Notes under the pieces: model-generated
Told to the model about the DNA's origin: nothing
Seen by the model: only the letters and a program-made list of their open reading frames with translations
The model's database searches: none
Shown here: positions 9,141-17,194 of the stretch, piece after piece
Layout: the number at the start of each line of letters is the position of its first letter
How positions within the stretch are numbered: position 1 is the stretch's first letter
Position numbers and translations under genes: made by a program
Assembly (NCBI GenBank): GCA_035308165.1
Contig: DATGHC010000074.1
Span: forward strand, 1-64,000
DNA from: DASTCZ01 sp035308165
Lineage (GTDB): Bacteria; Acidobacteriota; Terriglobia; Acidiferrales; UBA7541
DNA length: 64,000 bases
Direction: 5' to 3'

Positions 9141-10352
9141 TTATGTCCACAGCACTGTACGGTCAATAGACGCAATACTCGGCCTTCCCGTCAGCGCCAT
9201 CGCCATCTCAAATTCCTTCCGCAATATATTGACGACCGCCGTCACTCCATCCTCTCCGGCCACCCCTAGCGCATACAGATACGGCCGTCCAATCATCACC
9301 GCGTTCGCCCCCAGCGCCAGTGCCTTCAACACGTCCGTCCCCCGCCGCACGCCTCCATCCACAATCACCGGCACCCGCCCTGCAACTTTTTCCGCCACCA
9401 GTGGCAGCGCGTCAACCGTAGCCGGCACCGTATCCAGATTCCGCGCGCCGTGGTTCGATACCATGATTCCCGCAACACCCGCCTTCACCGCGTGGTCCGC
9501 GTCGTCCGGATTCAGCACGCCCTTGAAGAGCACCGGAACTTTCGCGGTCGAGATCAGCCAATCCATGTCGCGCCAGGTCATGGCCGAATCCATCACTGGA
9601 CTGTAAATGCTTCCCGGAGCCGCGCCATGCCCGCCGGCATTCTTTTCCATGTCCGTACCGTTCACTTTCAGCCCACGCAAATTCGGCAACTCCAAATTTG
9701 AGGGAAGTTTGAACCTTACCCGCTCCTCACGATTTCGCGCTCCCACCACGGGCGTATCCACCGTTAAGCAAATGGCGAGGCACCCTGCAGCTTCGGCGCG
9801 CTGAACCAGGTCTTTCGTGAATCCGCGGTCCGCCTGAAAATAAAGTTGAAACCACAACGGACTCTTCGCCACTTTCGCGATATCTTCCACGCTGGTCGTG
9901 GCCATGCTGCTGATGACCATCGTCGCGTCCGCGGCCCCCGCTCCCCTTGCCGTGGCCAACTCGCCTTCCGGGTGCGCCAGTTTGTGATACGCAGTCGGCG
10001 CCAAAATTATTGGGAACGGGTGCTCCTGCCCAAACATGGTCACGCGCGTGTCCAGCTTTGAGACGTCCACCAAGATCCGGGGCTTCAGCCGGATTCTCTG
10101 GTACGCCTCGCGGTTCCACCGCATGGTGATTTCGTCCGCCACCGCGCCATTAAAAAACTCCCATGCCATGTGCGGGATTTTTTCCTTGGCCGCCGCCTCA
10201 AAATCCGTAAGGCACGCGAACTCCGCGCCAATCTTGGCGTCTTCCGCCATTCCATTCGGCGCCAATCTCTTCATGTCTTCACTGATCGGCAAGGCTCCGG
10301 CAGCAGCAAATACTCCAGCGGAGAGCAGCGCTTCCCTTCGCGTAATTGGCAT
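9141..10352 (-). CDS. FMN-dependent alpha-hydroxyacid oxidase/dehydrogenase with Tat signal
   Basis: This 403-residue TIM-barrel flavoprotein belongs to the glycolate oxidase / L-lactate dehydrogenase family, which oxidises an L-2-hydroxyacid to a 2-oxoacid using FMN. Motifs include ILAPTAYHKLAHPEGE, WFQLYFQAD, CLTVDTPV, the catalytic-base region IMVSNHGARNLD and PVIVDGGVRRGTDVLKAL with the FMN-phosphate site. The usual SNHGGRQ is SNHGAR here. AAAGGAG 6 nt before the ATG at 10352 decides the start and leaves ITRREALLSAGVFAAAGALP at the N-terminus, a twin-arginine signal, fitting export of a folded flavoprotein. The acetamidase-like gene follows. Substrate (lactate, glycolate, mandelate or other) is not resolvable. 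Confidence 0.85.
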   Translation of the reverse strand: MPITRREALLSAGVFAAAGALPISEDMKRLAPNGMAEDAKIGAEFACLTDFEAAAKEKIPHMAWEFFNGAVADEITMRWNREAYQRIRLKPRILVDVSKLDTRVTMFGQEHPFPIILAPTAYHKLAHPEGELATARGAGAADATMVISSMATTSVEDIAKVAKSPLWFQLYFQADRGFTKDLVQRAEAAGCLAICLTVDTPVVGARNREERVRFKLPSNLELPNLRGLKVNGTDMEKNAGGHGAAPGSIYSPVMDSAMTWRDMDWLISTAKVPVLFKGVLNPDDADHAVKAGVAGIMVSNHGARNLDTVPATVDALPLVAEKVAGRVPVIVDGGVRRGTDVLKALALGANAVMIGRPYLYALGVAGEDGVTAVVNILRKEFEMAMALTGRPSIASIDRTVLWT

Positions 10353-10534
10353 GGAAATCTCCTTTCGCTTCAAAGCCGCCGGGATTATAGACCGCTTGCG
10401 CCCAAATAGCGCCCACTTCACCGCCAGGAACTATGTTCCGGCTCAATTCCATCAGCGCACGAAAAGCGAGGTTAAAATGACGCACAGCCAATGCAACAAT
10501 GCCCCTGTCTGAATCGTCTTATGTAACGCGACCA

Positions 10535-13006
10535 ATGAATATCCTCGAGACAATTTGGCAGGACGTTCAATACGCGGTCCGCACTCTCGCGAAGAAGCCC
10601 GGCTTCACAGCCGTCGCCGTCCTTTCCTTGACTCTCGGTATCGGTGGCAACACCACGATCTTTACATTAGTGAAGGCCGTCTTCCTTCAGCCCGTTCCCG
10701 TTAAGGATCCTTCCACCGCGATTTGCGTTTACTCCACCCAACAAACCGCCGACGGCACCGTTACTCCCTATTTGCAAAACGCTTATCTGAACGCCAAGGA
10801 TTATCGCGAAAACAACGACGTCTTCACCGGGCTCTCCATGTTTGTGGACGCCGGCGTGGACCTGGGTGTCTCCGATAGGCCAGATAACGTGGACGTCCAG
10901 CTGGTCAACTGGGATTTCTTTGACATTCTCGGGGTTCGCCCGTTTATGGGAAGAAGCTTCGTCGCTGAAGAAGATCTGAAACCGGATGCGCGGCCCGTCG
11001 CCATTCTCAGCTACGCCTTGTGGAACACGAAATTTGGTTCCAATCCACAAATTGTCGGTCAAACCATTCGCCTGAATGGTCAGGACTACGCCGTGGTTGG
11101 GGTCACGCCAAAAGAATTCCACGATGCCGGCGCCATCGGAAGCCCTGACCTCTGGGCCCCCATGATGATGCACGACCAGTTGCTGACCGACCAACGCAAA
11201 GATTGGTTCACGCGCCGCACGAGTCGCTTGGTTAATCTGGTCGGCCGCCTCAAGCCCGGCGTTTCATTTGCCCAGGCGAATGCCTCGATGATCGCTTTCA
11301 GCAAACGCCTCGAGCAGCTATATCCCGGCCAGAACTCGGGGCGGCACGTCATCCTGCTCCCCATGAGCGAAACCAATGTCGCGCCTCAACAACGCGGCCT
11401 GTTTGTTCTCATGGGCACGCTGATGATGGTGATCGTTGGCTTGGTGTTGCTGATCGCCTGCGGCAATGTCGCCAATCTGTTGCTGGCCCGCGCCATGCAC
11501 CGCCGCCGCGAGCTTGCCATTCGACTTTCTCTCGGCGCCTCTCGCGTTCGATTGATCCGCCAGTTGCTTACTGAAAGTTTCCTGCTCGGTTTGATGGCTG
11601 CGGCGCTTGGCATCGTCTTTGCTTATTGGGCGCGCGATCTCTTGTGGACTCTGCTACCGGGCGGCAGACCACAGGGTCTCGACTTCTCTCTGGATTGGAA
11701 AGTTCTGCTATTCACTCTGGGACTTTCCATCGTGGCCACATTGCTTTTTGGACTGGTGCCGTCTTTGCAGGCTTCCAGCCCGCACCAGATGTCCGCCCTC
11801 CGTGATCGCACCGACGCTCCCAGCGGCACAGGCAAGTGGTACAGCCTGCGCGGCGCGCTCGTGATGGCGCAGATTGGTCTTTCCATGATCGCCCTGGTGG
11901 GTTCCGGACTCTTCATTCACAGTCTGCGCAATGCCCAACAGCTGGATCCTGGATTTGAGACCAAACATCAGATGATTCTGCTCCTTTCGCCGGCCAGCAT
12001 GCACTACCCGCAGGGAAGAGCTGAGGAGTTCTATCGTGACGCCACGGAAAAGGTCCGCGCGCTGCCGATGGTCGCTGAAGCGGGTATTTCCAATTCGCAG
12101 CCATTCGGCGCTGGCCTCGGATACACAACTTTCCCCGAAGGCGTGGATTCATCCGACCCTCGCAACGGCAGTGTTTTCGTGGTGATCACGGTCGGCCCGG
12201 GCTATTTCTCAGCCGCCGGCATTCCTCTGCTTCAAGGGCGTGACGTCAACGAACACGACGACGCCAATTCAAACCACGTCGTGGTCATCAATCAGGCGCT
12301 GGCCGACCAACTTTGGAGGGGAAAGGATCCCCTTGGCAGGAAACTGGGTTTCTCCATTCAGACTTGGAAAGCGGAGGTCATTGGCGTAGTGGGGACTGTG
12401 AAAACGCAAACTCTCGGAGAATCCCCTCGCGGCGTCTTGTACTTTCCGATGAAGCAATTCTATTATCCCAACGCCTTTCTCTACGTGCGCGCAAAGGGCG
12501 CGCCGGGTGCCATGCTTCCCACTGTTCGCGCCACTGTGCAATCTCTCGACCCGGCTATGCAACTCGGTAATGGCCGCACGCTGTCTCAGGTAATGGAAGG
12601 AACGCTGACCGGCCCGCGTTTTGCCGCCGAATTGCTCGCCGGATTTGGCGCTCTCGCGCTGCTCCTGGCATCGGTGGGCACTTACGGCGTGATGTCTTAC
12701 TCGGTTAACCAGCGCACTCAGGAAATTGGCATCCGCATGGCGCTCGGAGCGCAGCGTGGCGACGTCCTCCGGCTGGTTCTCGGCAATGGAATGACCATGG
12801 TCATCGTGGGCGTTGTCGCCGGCCTGGGCGCCTCGCTCTTTCTGACGCGCAGCATCAACAGCCTGCTTTACGGCATCGGCACTTTCGACGCTCCGAGCTT
12901 TCTCGTCACTGCTGCGCTGCTCATCGCTGTGGCGCTGATCGCCTGCTGGATTCCCGCTCGCCGCGCCATGCGCGTGGATCCGTTAATCGCTTTGCGTTAT
13001 GAATAA
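10535..13006 (+). CDS. Orphan MacB/FtsX-type permease (ADOP family)
   Basis: This ~823-residue inner-membrane protein has an N-terminal helix with the conserved DVQYAVRTLAKKPGFTAVAVL entry, a MacB-type periplasmic core, an FtsX triple-helix block (about 280-420), a second periplasmic domain and a second FtsX block at the C-terminus ending RRAMRVDPLIALRYE. The duplicated permease in one chain with no ATPase gene beside it is the 'acidobacterial duplicated orphan permease' arrangement (TIGR03434). Its cargo is unknown; MacB relatives act in mechanotransmission from cytoplasm to periplasm. MNILETIW at 10535 is chosen because family members begin at this point; an upstream in-frame ATG exists at 10499. 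The gene ends before a strong hairpin at 13039-13071. Confidence 0.9.
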   Translation: MNILETIWQDVQYAVRTLAKKPGFTAVAVLSLTLGIGGNTTIFTLVKAVFLQPVPVKDPSTAICVYSTQQTADGTVTPYLQNAYLNAKDYRENNDVFTGLSMFVDAGVDLGVSDRPDNVDVQLVNWDFFDILGVRPFMGRSFVAEEDLKPDARPVAILSYALWNTKFGSNPQIVGQTIRLNGQDYAVVGVTPKEFHDAGAIGSPDLWAPMMMHDQLLTDQRKDWFTRRTSRLVNLVGRLKPGVSFAQANASMIAFSKRLEQLYPGQNSGRHVILLPMSETNVAPQQRGLFVLMGTLMMVIVGLVLLIACGNVANLLLARAMHRRRELAIRLSLGASRVRLIRQLLTESFLLGLMAAALGIVFAYWARDLLWTLLPGGRPQGLDFSLDWKVLLFTLGLSIVATLLFGLVPSLQASSPHQMSALRDRTDAPSGTGKWYSLRGALVMAQIGLSMIALVGSGLFIHSLRNAQQLDPGFETKHQMILLLSPASMHYPQGRAEEFYRDATEKVRALPMVAEAGISNSQPFGAGLGYTTFPEGVDSSDPRNGSVFVVITVGPGYFSAAGIPLLQGRDVNEHDDANSNHVVVINQALADQLWRGKDPLGRKLGFSIQTWKAEVIGVVGTVKTQTLGESPRGVLYFPMKQFYYPNAFLYVRAKGAPGAMLPTVRATVQSLDPAMQLGNGRTLSQVMEGTLTGPRFAAELLAGFGALALLLASVGTYGVMSYSVNQRTQEIGIRMALGAQRGDVLRLVLGNGMTMVIVGVVAGLGASLFLTRSINSLLYGIGTFDAPSFLVTAALLIAVALIACWIPARRAMRVDPLIALRYE

Positions 13007-13038
13007 TTGAGCCCACCGATTAAATACTGTAAAAAATA

Positions 13039-13071
13039 AATAAGCCGCCCAAATCCTTCAGGCGGCTTATT
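13039..13071. terminator. Bidirectional hairpin terminator
   Basis: AATAAGCCGCC pairs perfectly with GGCGGCTTATT around an 11-nt loop between two convergent genes. A/T-rich flanks on both sides (AAAAAATAAAT left, TTCTGATT right) let it serve the permease on + and the exported protein on -. Confidence 0.85.
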
Positions 13072-13106
13072 CTGATTCCTTGATTCAAATACTTTCTTAG
13101 GTTTTC

Positions 13107-14066
13107 TTACCGGCGGAACCGCCCTCCACGAAACCCGCCGCGGAATCCGAAACCGTATCCTCCATAGAATCCGAAATAGGACGGCCCCGGATAATAAAAT
13201 CCATATCCGAACGGATAGTAAGGAAAGTAGGAATAATAGTTGGGGTAGGGATAGGAATAGGGGTAAGGCGGCGGATAGGCAGGTCTTCCGTATCCAATTC
13301 GTCGTTGATTATTTGAATTTGGTGCGTAGTCGTCCTGCGTCACCGGCTGGTAAGCCACTTGTCCTTTTTCGGTGGAGATAGACACCGGAGAATCGATCCT
13401 GAAGGTAAGCAATGTTTCAGGATAGAGGACCGTCGGTCTTCCACGCGTCAGCAAAACGCCCGCGATTCCCGCGAGAGCTCCCGCACCCGCGCCGATGCCG
13501 GCTCCCTCTCCGCCTCCAGCCGCCGCTCCAATAATCGCGCCGAGCCCGGTTGTGGCGCCCACCGCGGCAACATCTCGTCCGTTGGACGTTCCCGCCGAAG
13601 TCTTCACTAATTCCGTCTTCACTGGAGCTACTTGCCCGTCAACCAGCGTAATCTCGCCCAGGTCGATACCCAGATGCGATACGCCCGACACGCGGCCTGC
13701 CTTTTGAGCTTCCACAACGCGCCCGGTTACCGATTGACCGCGCCTCACCACTACCCAGCCGTCCGCGACAATCGGCTGATCCACGACGGCATTAAATGTG
13801 TCACCGGCTTTGTTCTGGTCGCTGGACAAGAATCCTGTCGTCCTCACTGCAATGATTGTCCCTGCAGGCAGGGTTATCGCAGGGGGCACGACAGGATTTT
13901 GTTGCCCCTGACCCGGAGCAGCGCCTTGTTGCATCGTTGTGGCGGGCGGAGGAGGCGCCTGCCCAACGCAAGCCGCTACTGTCCCAAAGCAAAACGTAAG
14001 CGTGGCTGCGCCAATCGCCAGCCAATTCCTTGAATTATGAATCTTGAGTTTTTGGTCGTATTTCAT
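13107..14066 (-). CDS. Exported glycine-zipper protein with Tyr/Pro/Gly-rich tail
   Basis: The 319-residue protein has a signal peptide (about 1-36, WLAIGAATLTFCFGTVAACV), a Pro/Gln-rich linker, a beta-rich segment (about 65-170: LPAGTIIAVRTTGFLSSDQ through the VSGVSHLGIDLGEI region), a glycine-zipper hairpin (TTGLGAIIGAAAGGGEGAGI, then AGALAGIAG), a short conserved stretch RPTVLYPETLLTFRID and a low-complexity tail very rich in Tyr, Pro, Phe and Gly. The function is unknown; the glycine zipper suggests membrane insertion or oligomerisation in the envelope. GGGAG about 11 nt upstream supports the ATG at 14066, and the signal peptide excludes a longer reading. It has a long leader with hairpins. 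Confidence 0.7.
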   Translation of the reverse strand: MKYDQKLKIHNSRNWLAIGAATLTFCFGTVAACVGQAPPPPATTMQQGAAPGQGQQNPVVPPAITLPAGTIIAVRTTGFLSSDQNKAGDTFNAVVDQPIVADGWVVVRRGQSVTGRVVEAQKAGRVSGVSHLGIDLGEITLVDGQVAPVKTELVKTSAGTSNGRDVAAVGATTGLGAIIGAAAGGGEGAGIGAGAGALAGIAGVLLTRGRPTVLYPETLLTFRIDSPVSISTEKGQVAYQPVTQDDYAPNSNNQRRIGYGRPAYPPPYPYSYPYPNYYSYFPYYPFGYGFYYPGPSYFGFYGGYGFGFRGGFRGGRFRR

Positions 14067-14368
14067 TTTGGTTTGTCTCCCGCATCGCCCGGCACCCTCG
14101 CCAGACAACGAAATGACCTGCGACCGCCACGGCCGAGAGACCGCAGCCCCTAAGCATGAGATGCTAAAAGCAATCGCATCTGTTGTCCATAGCCTGAATG
14201 CCTTGCTGTTCACGCTACTGCCTAGTGGGTCAGCCCCGGAGTGTTGAAACGATACGATTCGCGTAAAAATGTGGAGTCCAACCCGCTCACAAATTGATCC
14301 TTCCGGATTCGGATAAAAGGATCCCGTTTGTTTACAGCAAGTTAGACATGGCACCTTCCACTACACTC
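14067..14368 (-). other. Divergent intergenic region, possibly structured leader
   Basis: Gene-free stretch. On the minus strand, in the presumed leader of the glycine-zipper gene, are the hairpin GATGC/GCATC (14160-14180) and CCTGCG (14117-14122) with CGCAG (14142-14146), enclosing a GC-rich loop. I could not match it to a known riboswitch consensus; a cyclic-di-GMP aptamer core was looked for and not found. Confidence 0.3.
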
Positions 14369-14384
14369 TGGCACCCCCCTTGCA
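14369..14384 (+). promoter_or_regulatory. Sigma-54 (RpoN) -24/-12 promoter
   Basis: TGGCAC-N5-TTGCA matches the sigma-54 consensus (TGGCACG-N4-TTGCW) at every position but the non-essential G, with GG and GC ten bases apart. It lies 47 bp before the coiled-coil gene at 14432 and points toward it, predicting a start site near 14395 and a leader of about 37 nt. Transcription from such promoters needs an AAA+ enhancer-binding activator, not identified in this window. Confidence 0.8.
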
Positions 14385-14431
14385 TATACCTGTGCGGGGG
14401 TTGCAAATCCAATTTGCGCCGGGGGGGCGAC

Positions 14432-15307
14432 ATGACTGACGAAAACAAGAACATTACGGTTCGTGAAGGACAGCCGGGATGGGTGATGCCGACCATCGTG
14501 TTGGTTGCCATTCTTGCTGTAGCAGGAGTTGGACTTGGTTGGAGGGGGTCAGCCGACGCATCAGATACTCGCGCGGCTCTCACAAACGATATCCAACTGA
14601 TTCGCGCTGGCCAAGAAAAGGACATGCAAACGGTCCAGGATCGCCTGGCGGCTTCGGATAAGAACAACACTACTCTTCAAGACGATCTGACCGTGGTCAC
14701 CAAGAAGCTTCAGATTACCCAGGGTCAGCTCAAAAAGGCGCGTGAGGAAGCACAGCAGGTTCGCGAAGACGCGACCAAGCAACTCGCCGCCATGGATGAT
14801 TCCGTCAAGTCTCAACTCTCCACCAAAGCCAGCACGGATGACGTGAAACTGGTCAGCGGTGAAGTGGGCGGGGTGCGCACCGATCTCGATGCCACCAAGA
14901 CCGATCTCAATACCACCAAGCAGAATCTGGACATGGCCCGCAGCGAGCTCGGCACGTTGATCGCCAAGAATCATGACGAAATCGACGAATTGCGCAAGCT
15001 CGGCGAGCGCGATTACATCGAGTTCACCATCGACGCCAAGAACAAGCCGCAAAAGATTGGAAATGTCTCGGTCGAATTGCGAGCAACCAATCCGAATAAG
15101 AACCAGTACAACCTGGCGCTCACGGTGAACGACAAGCTGACGGAGAAGAAGAATCGCACCATCAATGAACCGATCTTCTTCTACACGCATGGCTCCAAGC
15201 AACCGATGGAAATCGTGGTCAACTCGGTTGAAAAGAACAAGGTCGTCGGCTACCTGAGCATTCCGAAGTCGGCTCAGCAGGTAACCGCGAGCACCGCCGG
15301 GATGTAA
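14432..15307 (+). CDS. Membrane-anchored periplasmic coiled-coil protein of unknown function
   Basis: The 291-residue protein has a short charged cytoplasmic N-terminus, one membrane helix (about 17-36, VMPTIVLVAILAVAGVGLGW), a long heptad-rich coiled coil (about 45-190, rich in Asp, Lys, Gln, Thr) and a C-terminal globular beta-rich domain (about 200-285, from DYIEFTIDAKNKPQKIGNVS to VGYLSIPKSAQ). The family is not recognised. A G-run precedes the ATG at 14432 at ribosome-site distance. Upstream in-frame starts would overlap the sigma-54 promoter and are rejected. It is monocistronic: sigma-54 promoter before, strong terminator after. Length, anchoring and regulation suggest an envelope spacer or stress/surface protein; this is inference. 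Confidence 0.72.
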   Translation: MTDENKNITVREGQPGWVMPTIVLVAILAVAGVGLGWRGSADASDTRAALTNDIQLIRAGQEKDMQTVQDRLAASDKNNTTLQDDLTVVTKKLQITQGQLKKAREEAQQVREDATKQLAAMDDSVKSQLSTKASTDDVKLVSGEVGGVRTDLDATKTDLNTTKQNLDMARSELGTLIAKNHDEIDELRKLGERDYIEFTIDAKNKPQKIGNVSVELRATNPNKNQYNLALTVNDKLTEKKNRTINEPIFFYTHGSKQPMEIVVNSVEKNKVVGYLSIPKSAQQVTASTAGM

Positions 15308-15341
15308 GAGTACCTCGCATTCTAACCCGTGTTTGCGAACA

Positions 15342-15383
15342 CAACGGGGGAGCCGGATTCAACGGCTCCCCTGTTGTTTTTTT
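15342..15383 (+). terminator. Intrinsic terminator of the coiled-coil gene
   Basis: CAACGGGGGAGCCG (15342-15355) pairs with CGGCTCCCCTGTTG (15363-15376), one G-U wobble, directly followed by seven T (15377-15383). Confidence 0.93.
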
Positions 15384-15425
15384 GTTGCGCCCTGTCCCTA
15401 ACTTCCCTGCTCGATGCGATTCAAC

Positions 15426-16601
15426 TCACTTGGCAAAAAGGATCGTGATCGTGTTGGCCTCATTGTTGGAGACAACGATTTCATCTTTGCCATCGCCATT
15501 CAGATCCGCTACCGCAATGCAGGACCATCCGAGTTTTTTCACCTCGTGCTTGCTGACCTGAAAGCTTCCGTCCTTCGCGCCCAGATAGACCATTAAGCTT
15601 TCCCCCTGCCCGCAGGAGACGACAATGTCCCGGTAGCCATCTCCGTTGAAATCGCCCGTGGCTACGCGATCCGGCCCAACGCATCCCGTGAGAGATAAGA
15701 GCCCCTCGCGCCTCGGTGTGAATCCTCCCTTTCCATCGCCGAAAAGAATCGTCACTCCAACTCGTTGCGGATCCTTAACATCCGGCGCATAGGGAACAGT
15801 CACCAAGTCAAGATTGCCATCATGATTCAGGTCATCAATGGCAACTTCCCACGGCGAAGCCCCTGCTGGAAAGGGTGAACTTGAGGCTTCTCGAAATCCA
15901 CCTTTTCCATCTCCAAGCAGAATTGTCACTGTATCCTGGTCCAGATCAGTAGTCACAATGTCCGGCTTCCCATCTTTATTGAAATCAGCCGAGCGCAACC
16001 TCTGATACGGCCTTTTTCCAACATTGAAAAGCTTCCCCGGCCCGAGCAGATTCCCTTTTCCATCGCCCCTCATCATCAGGATCTGATTGTGCCCCCAGCT
16101 ATCGGTGATCACGTCAAGCTTTCCATCGCCGCTGAAATCCGCGGCCACCACTCCGTGGACGTGTGGATAGGATTCTGTGGCAAATGGCGAATGGGGAGAG
16201 GGTGTGAATCCTCCTTTGCCGTCGCCCAGAAGAATGGTGATGTAAGGCGTTCCCGTGTTTGCAATGGCCACATCCAGGTTTCCATCGCCATTGAAATCCC
16301 CGAACGCGATATCGTTCGGGCCCTTCCCGGTTGCGCAAGGTTTCCCCGACGCGGGCGTGAAGTGTCCCTGGCCATCGCCCAAAAGGACGGTTAGCGTTTC
16401 GCTCTTGGCGTTGGCCACGATGATGTCGAGCTTTCCGTCATGGTTTACGTCGGCAATCGCAACCGGGCCAGGCTCCTCGCCGACGGGTACCACAAGCTGG
16501 TCGAATTTGACGGAAGCCGTGGGCGCAAGAGGATGGGTGGAACTGCCGAACAGGAGCGCGCCGGCAAGCGAAACGACGATGAGCAGGGTTGAGAATTTCA
16601 T
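15426..16601 (-). CDS. Exported FG-GAP/VCBS seven-bladed beta-propeller protein
   Basis: The 391-residue protein has a signal peptide (about 1-25) and then consists of seven repeats of about 50 residues. Each repeat carries an integrin-alpha-like calcium loop, such as DVNHDGKLDI, DFNGDGNLDV, DLNHDGNLDL and DLNGDGKDEI, followed by VxILLGDGKGGF. Seven repeats suffice for a closed propeller, with little else in the chain. Such proteins are common in exported sets of Acidobacteriota and are usually taken as binding or surface proteins; ligand unknown. The frame has no interruption. No operon partner is seen: it converges with the coiled-coil gene and is followed upstream by a repeat-rich gap. Confidence 0.87.
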   Translation of the reverse strand: MKFSTLLIVVSLAGALLFGSSTHPLAPTASVKFDQLVVPVGEEPGPVAIADVNHDGKLDIIVANAKSETLTVLLGDGQGHFTPASGKPCATGKGPNDIAFGDFNGDGNLDVAIANTGTPYITILLGDGKGGFTPSPHSPFATESYPHVHGVVAADFSGDGKLDVITDSWGHNQILMMRGDGKGNLLGPGKLFNVGKRPYQRLRSADFNKDGKPDIVTTDLDQDTVTILLGDGKGGFREASSSPFPAGASPWEVAIDDLNHDGNLDLVTVPYAPDVKDPQRVGVTILFGDGKGGFTPRREGLLSLTGCVGPDRVATGDFNGDGYRDIVVSCGQGESLMVYLGAKDGSFQVSKHEVKKLGWSCIAVADLNGDGKDEIVVSNNEANTITILFAK

Positions 16602-16662
16602 GAGATGTAGGTGCCTCGTCTAGAAAGACGGAATCGGAGGTGAGCTGTTAACATTAGCCACC

Positions 16663-16732
16663 CCCTACCCCCTGTTTTTCGTATGTATGGCAAATACAGG
16701 GGTTAGGGACGCGATCGTCGTATGTATGGCAA
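16663..16732. repeat. Intergenic inverted repeat overlapping a direct repeat
   Basis: CCCTACCCCCTG (16663-16674) is the near-perfect inverse (11 of 12) of CAGGGGTTAGGG (16697-16708). A 14-bp direct repeat CGTATGTATGGCAA occurs at 16680-16693 and 16719-16732. The block sits just upstream of the FG-GAP gene start and may lie in its promoter or leader. Confidence 0.65.
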
Positions 16733-16738
16733 CTGCGG

Positions 16739-16895
16739 GACTTAAAAGTGTTTGTTTTCATACGGATTCGCGGCCTTTCGTAAGTGCGGATTCTAAAGGA
16801 GTTGCCTGTTATCTAGTTGGTTATCGTGCGCGCTGATTCTAAGGGGGTTGCGGAACACCTCGTATCTGCGGCATCTGATGGACTTAAAGTCTTTC
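16739..16895 (+). repeat. Four degenerate tandem repeats with ~46-50 bp period
   Basis: Related 17-mers of form GA(C/T)T-(C)TAAA-GG-GTTGC start at 16739, 16789, 16835 and 16881. The two central copies GATTCTAAAGGAGTTGC and GATTCTAAGGGGGTTGC differ at two positions; the outer copies are looser. The spacing is regular and no open frame explains it. From memory, similar GATTCTAA-containing elements occur between genes of other Acidobacteriota, but I cannot verify this here. The rest of the 16,602-17,194 gap shows no gene. Confidence 0.5.
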
Positions 16896-17194
16896 CTTTT
16901 GATATTGATCCGGAATTGCGGTATTTCTGAGCAATTCGAATGGTTTTGGTCATCCTGAGGACTGCGGTGCTTGCCGTGGCGGGAAACGCCCGTCGAAGTC
17001 TGGGGTGGATGTTACCAACGAGTTATAGAGATCGTCAAGAAGAGAATGCGGAAAATCAAAAATATTTTGGGAGGAGGGGAATTTCGTTTCGGGATTTGAT
17101 TCGAATGCGATTCAATTTTCCTATTCTTTGGTCGCACGCAAAGGATGGACTATCCTGAACGAGAATTCGTGGTGTGAGGATCTGAGGAGCGAAA

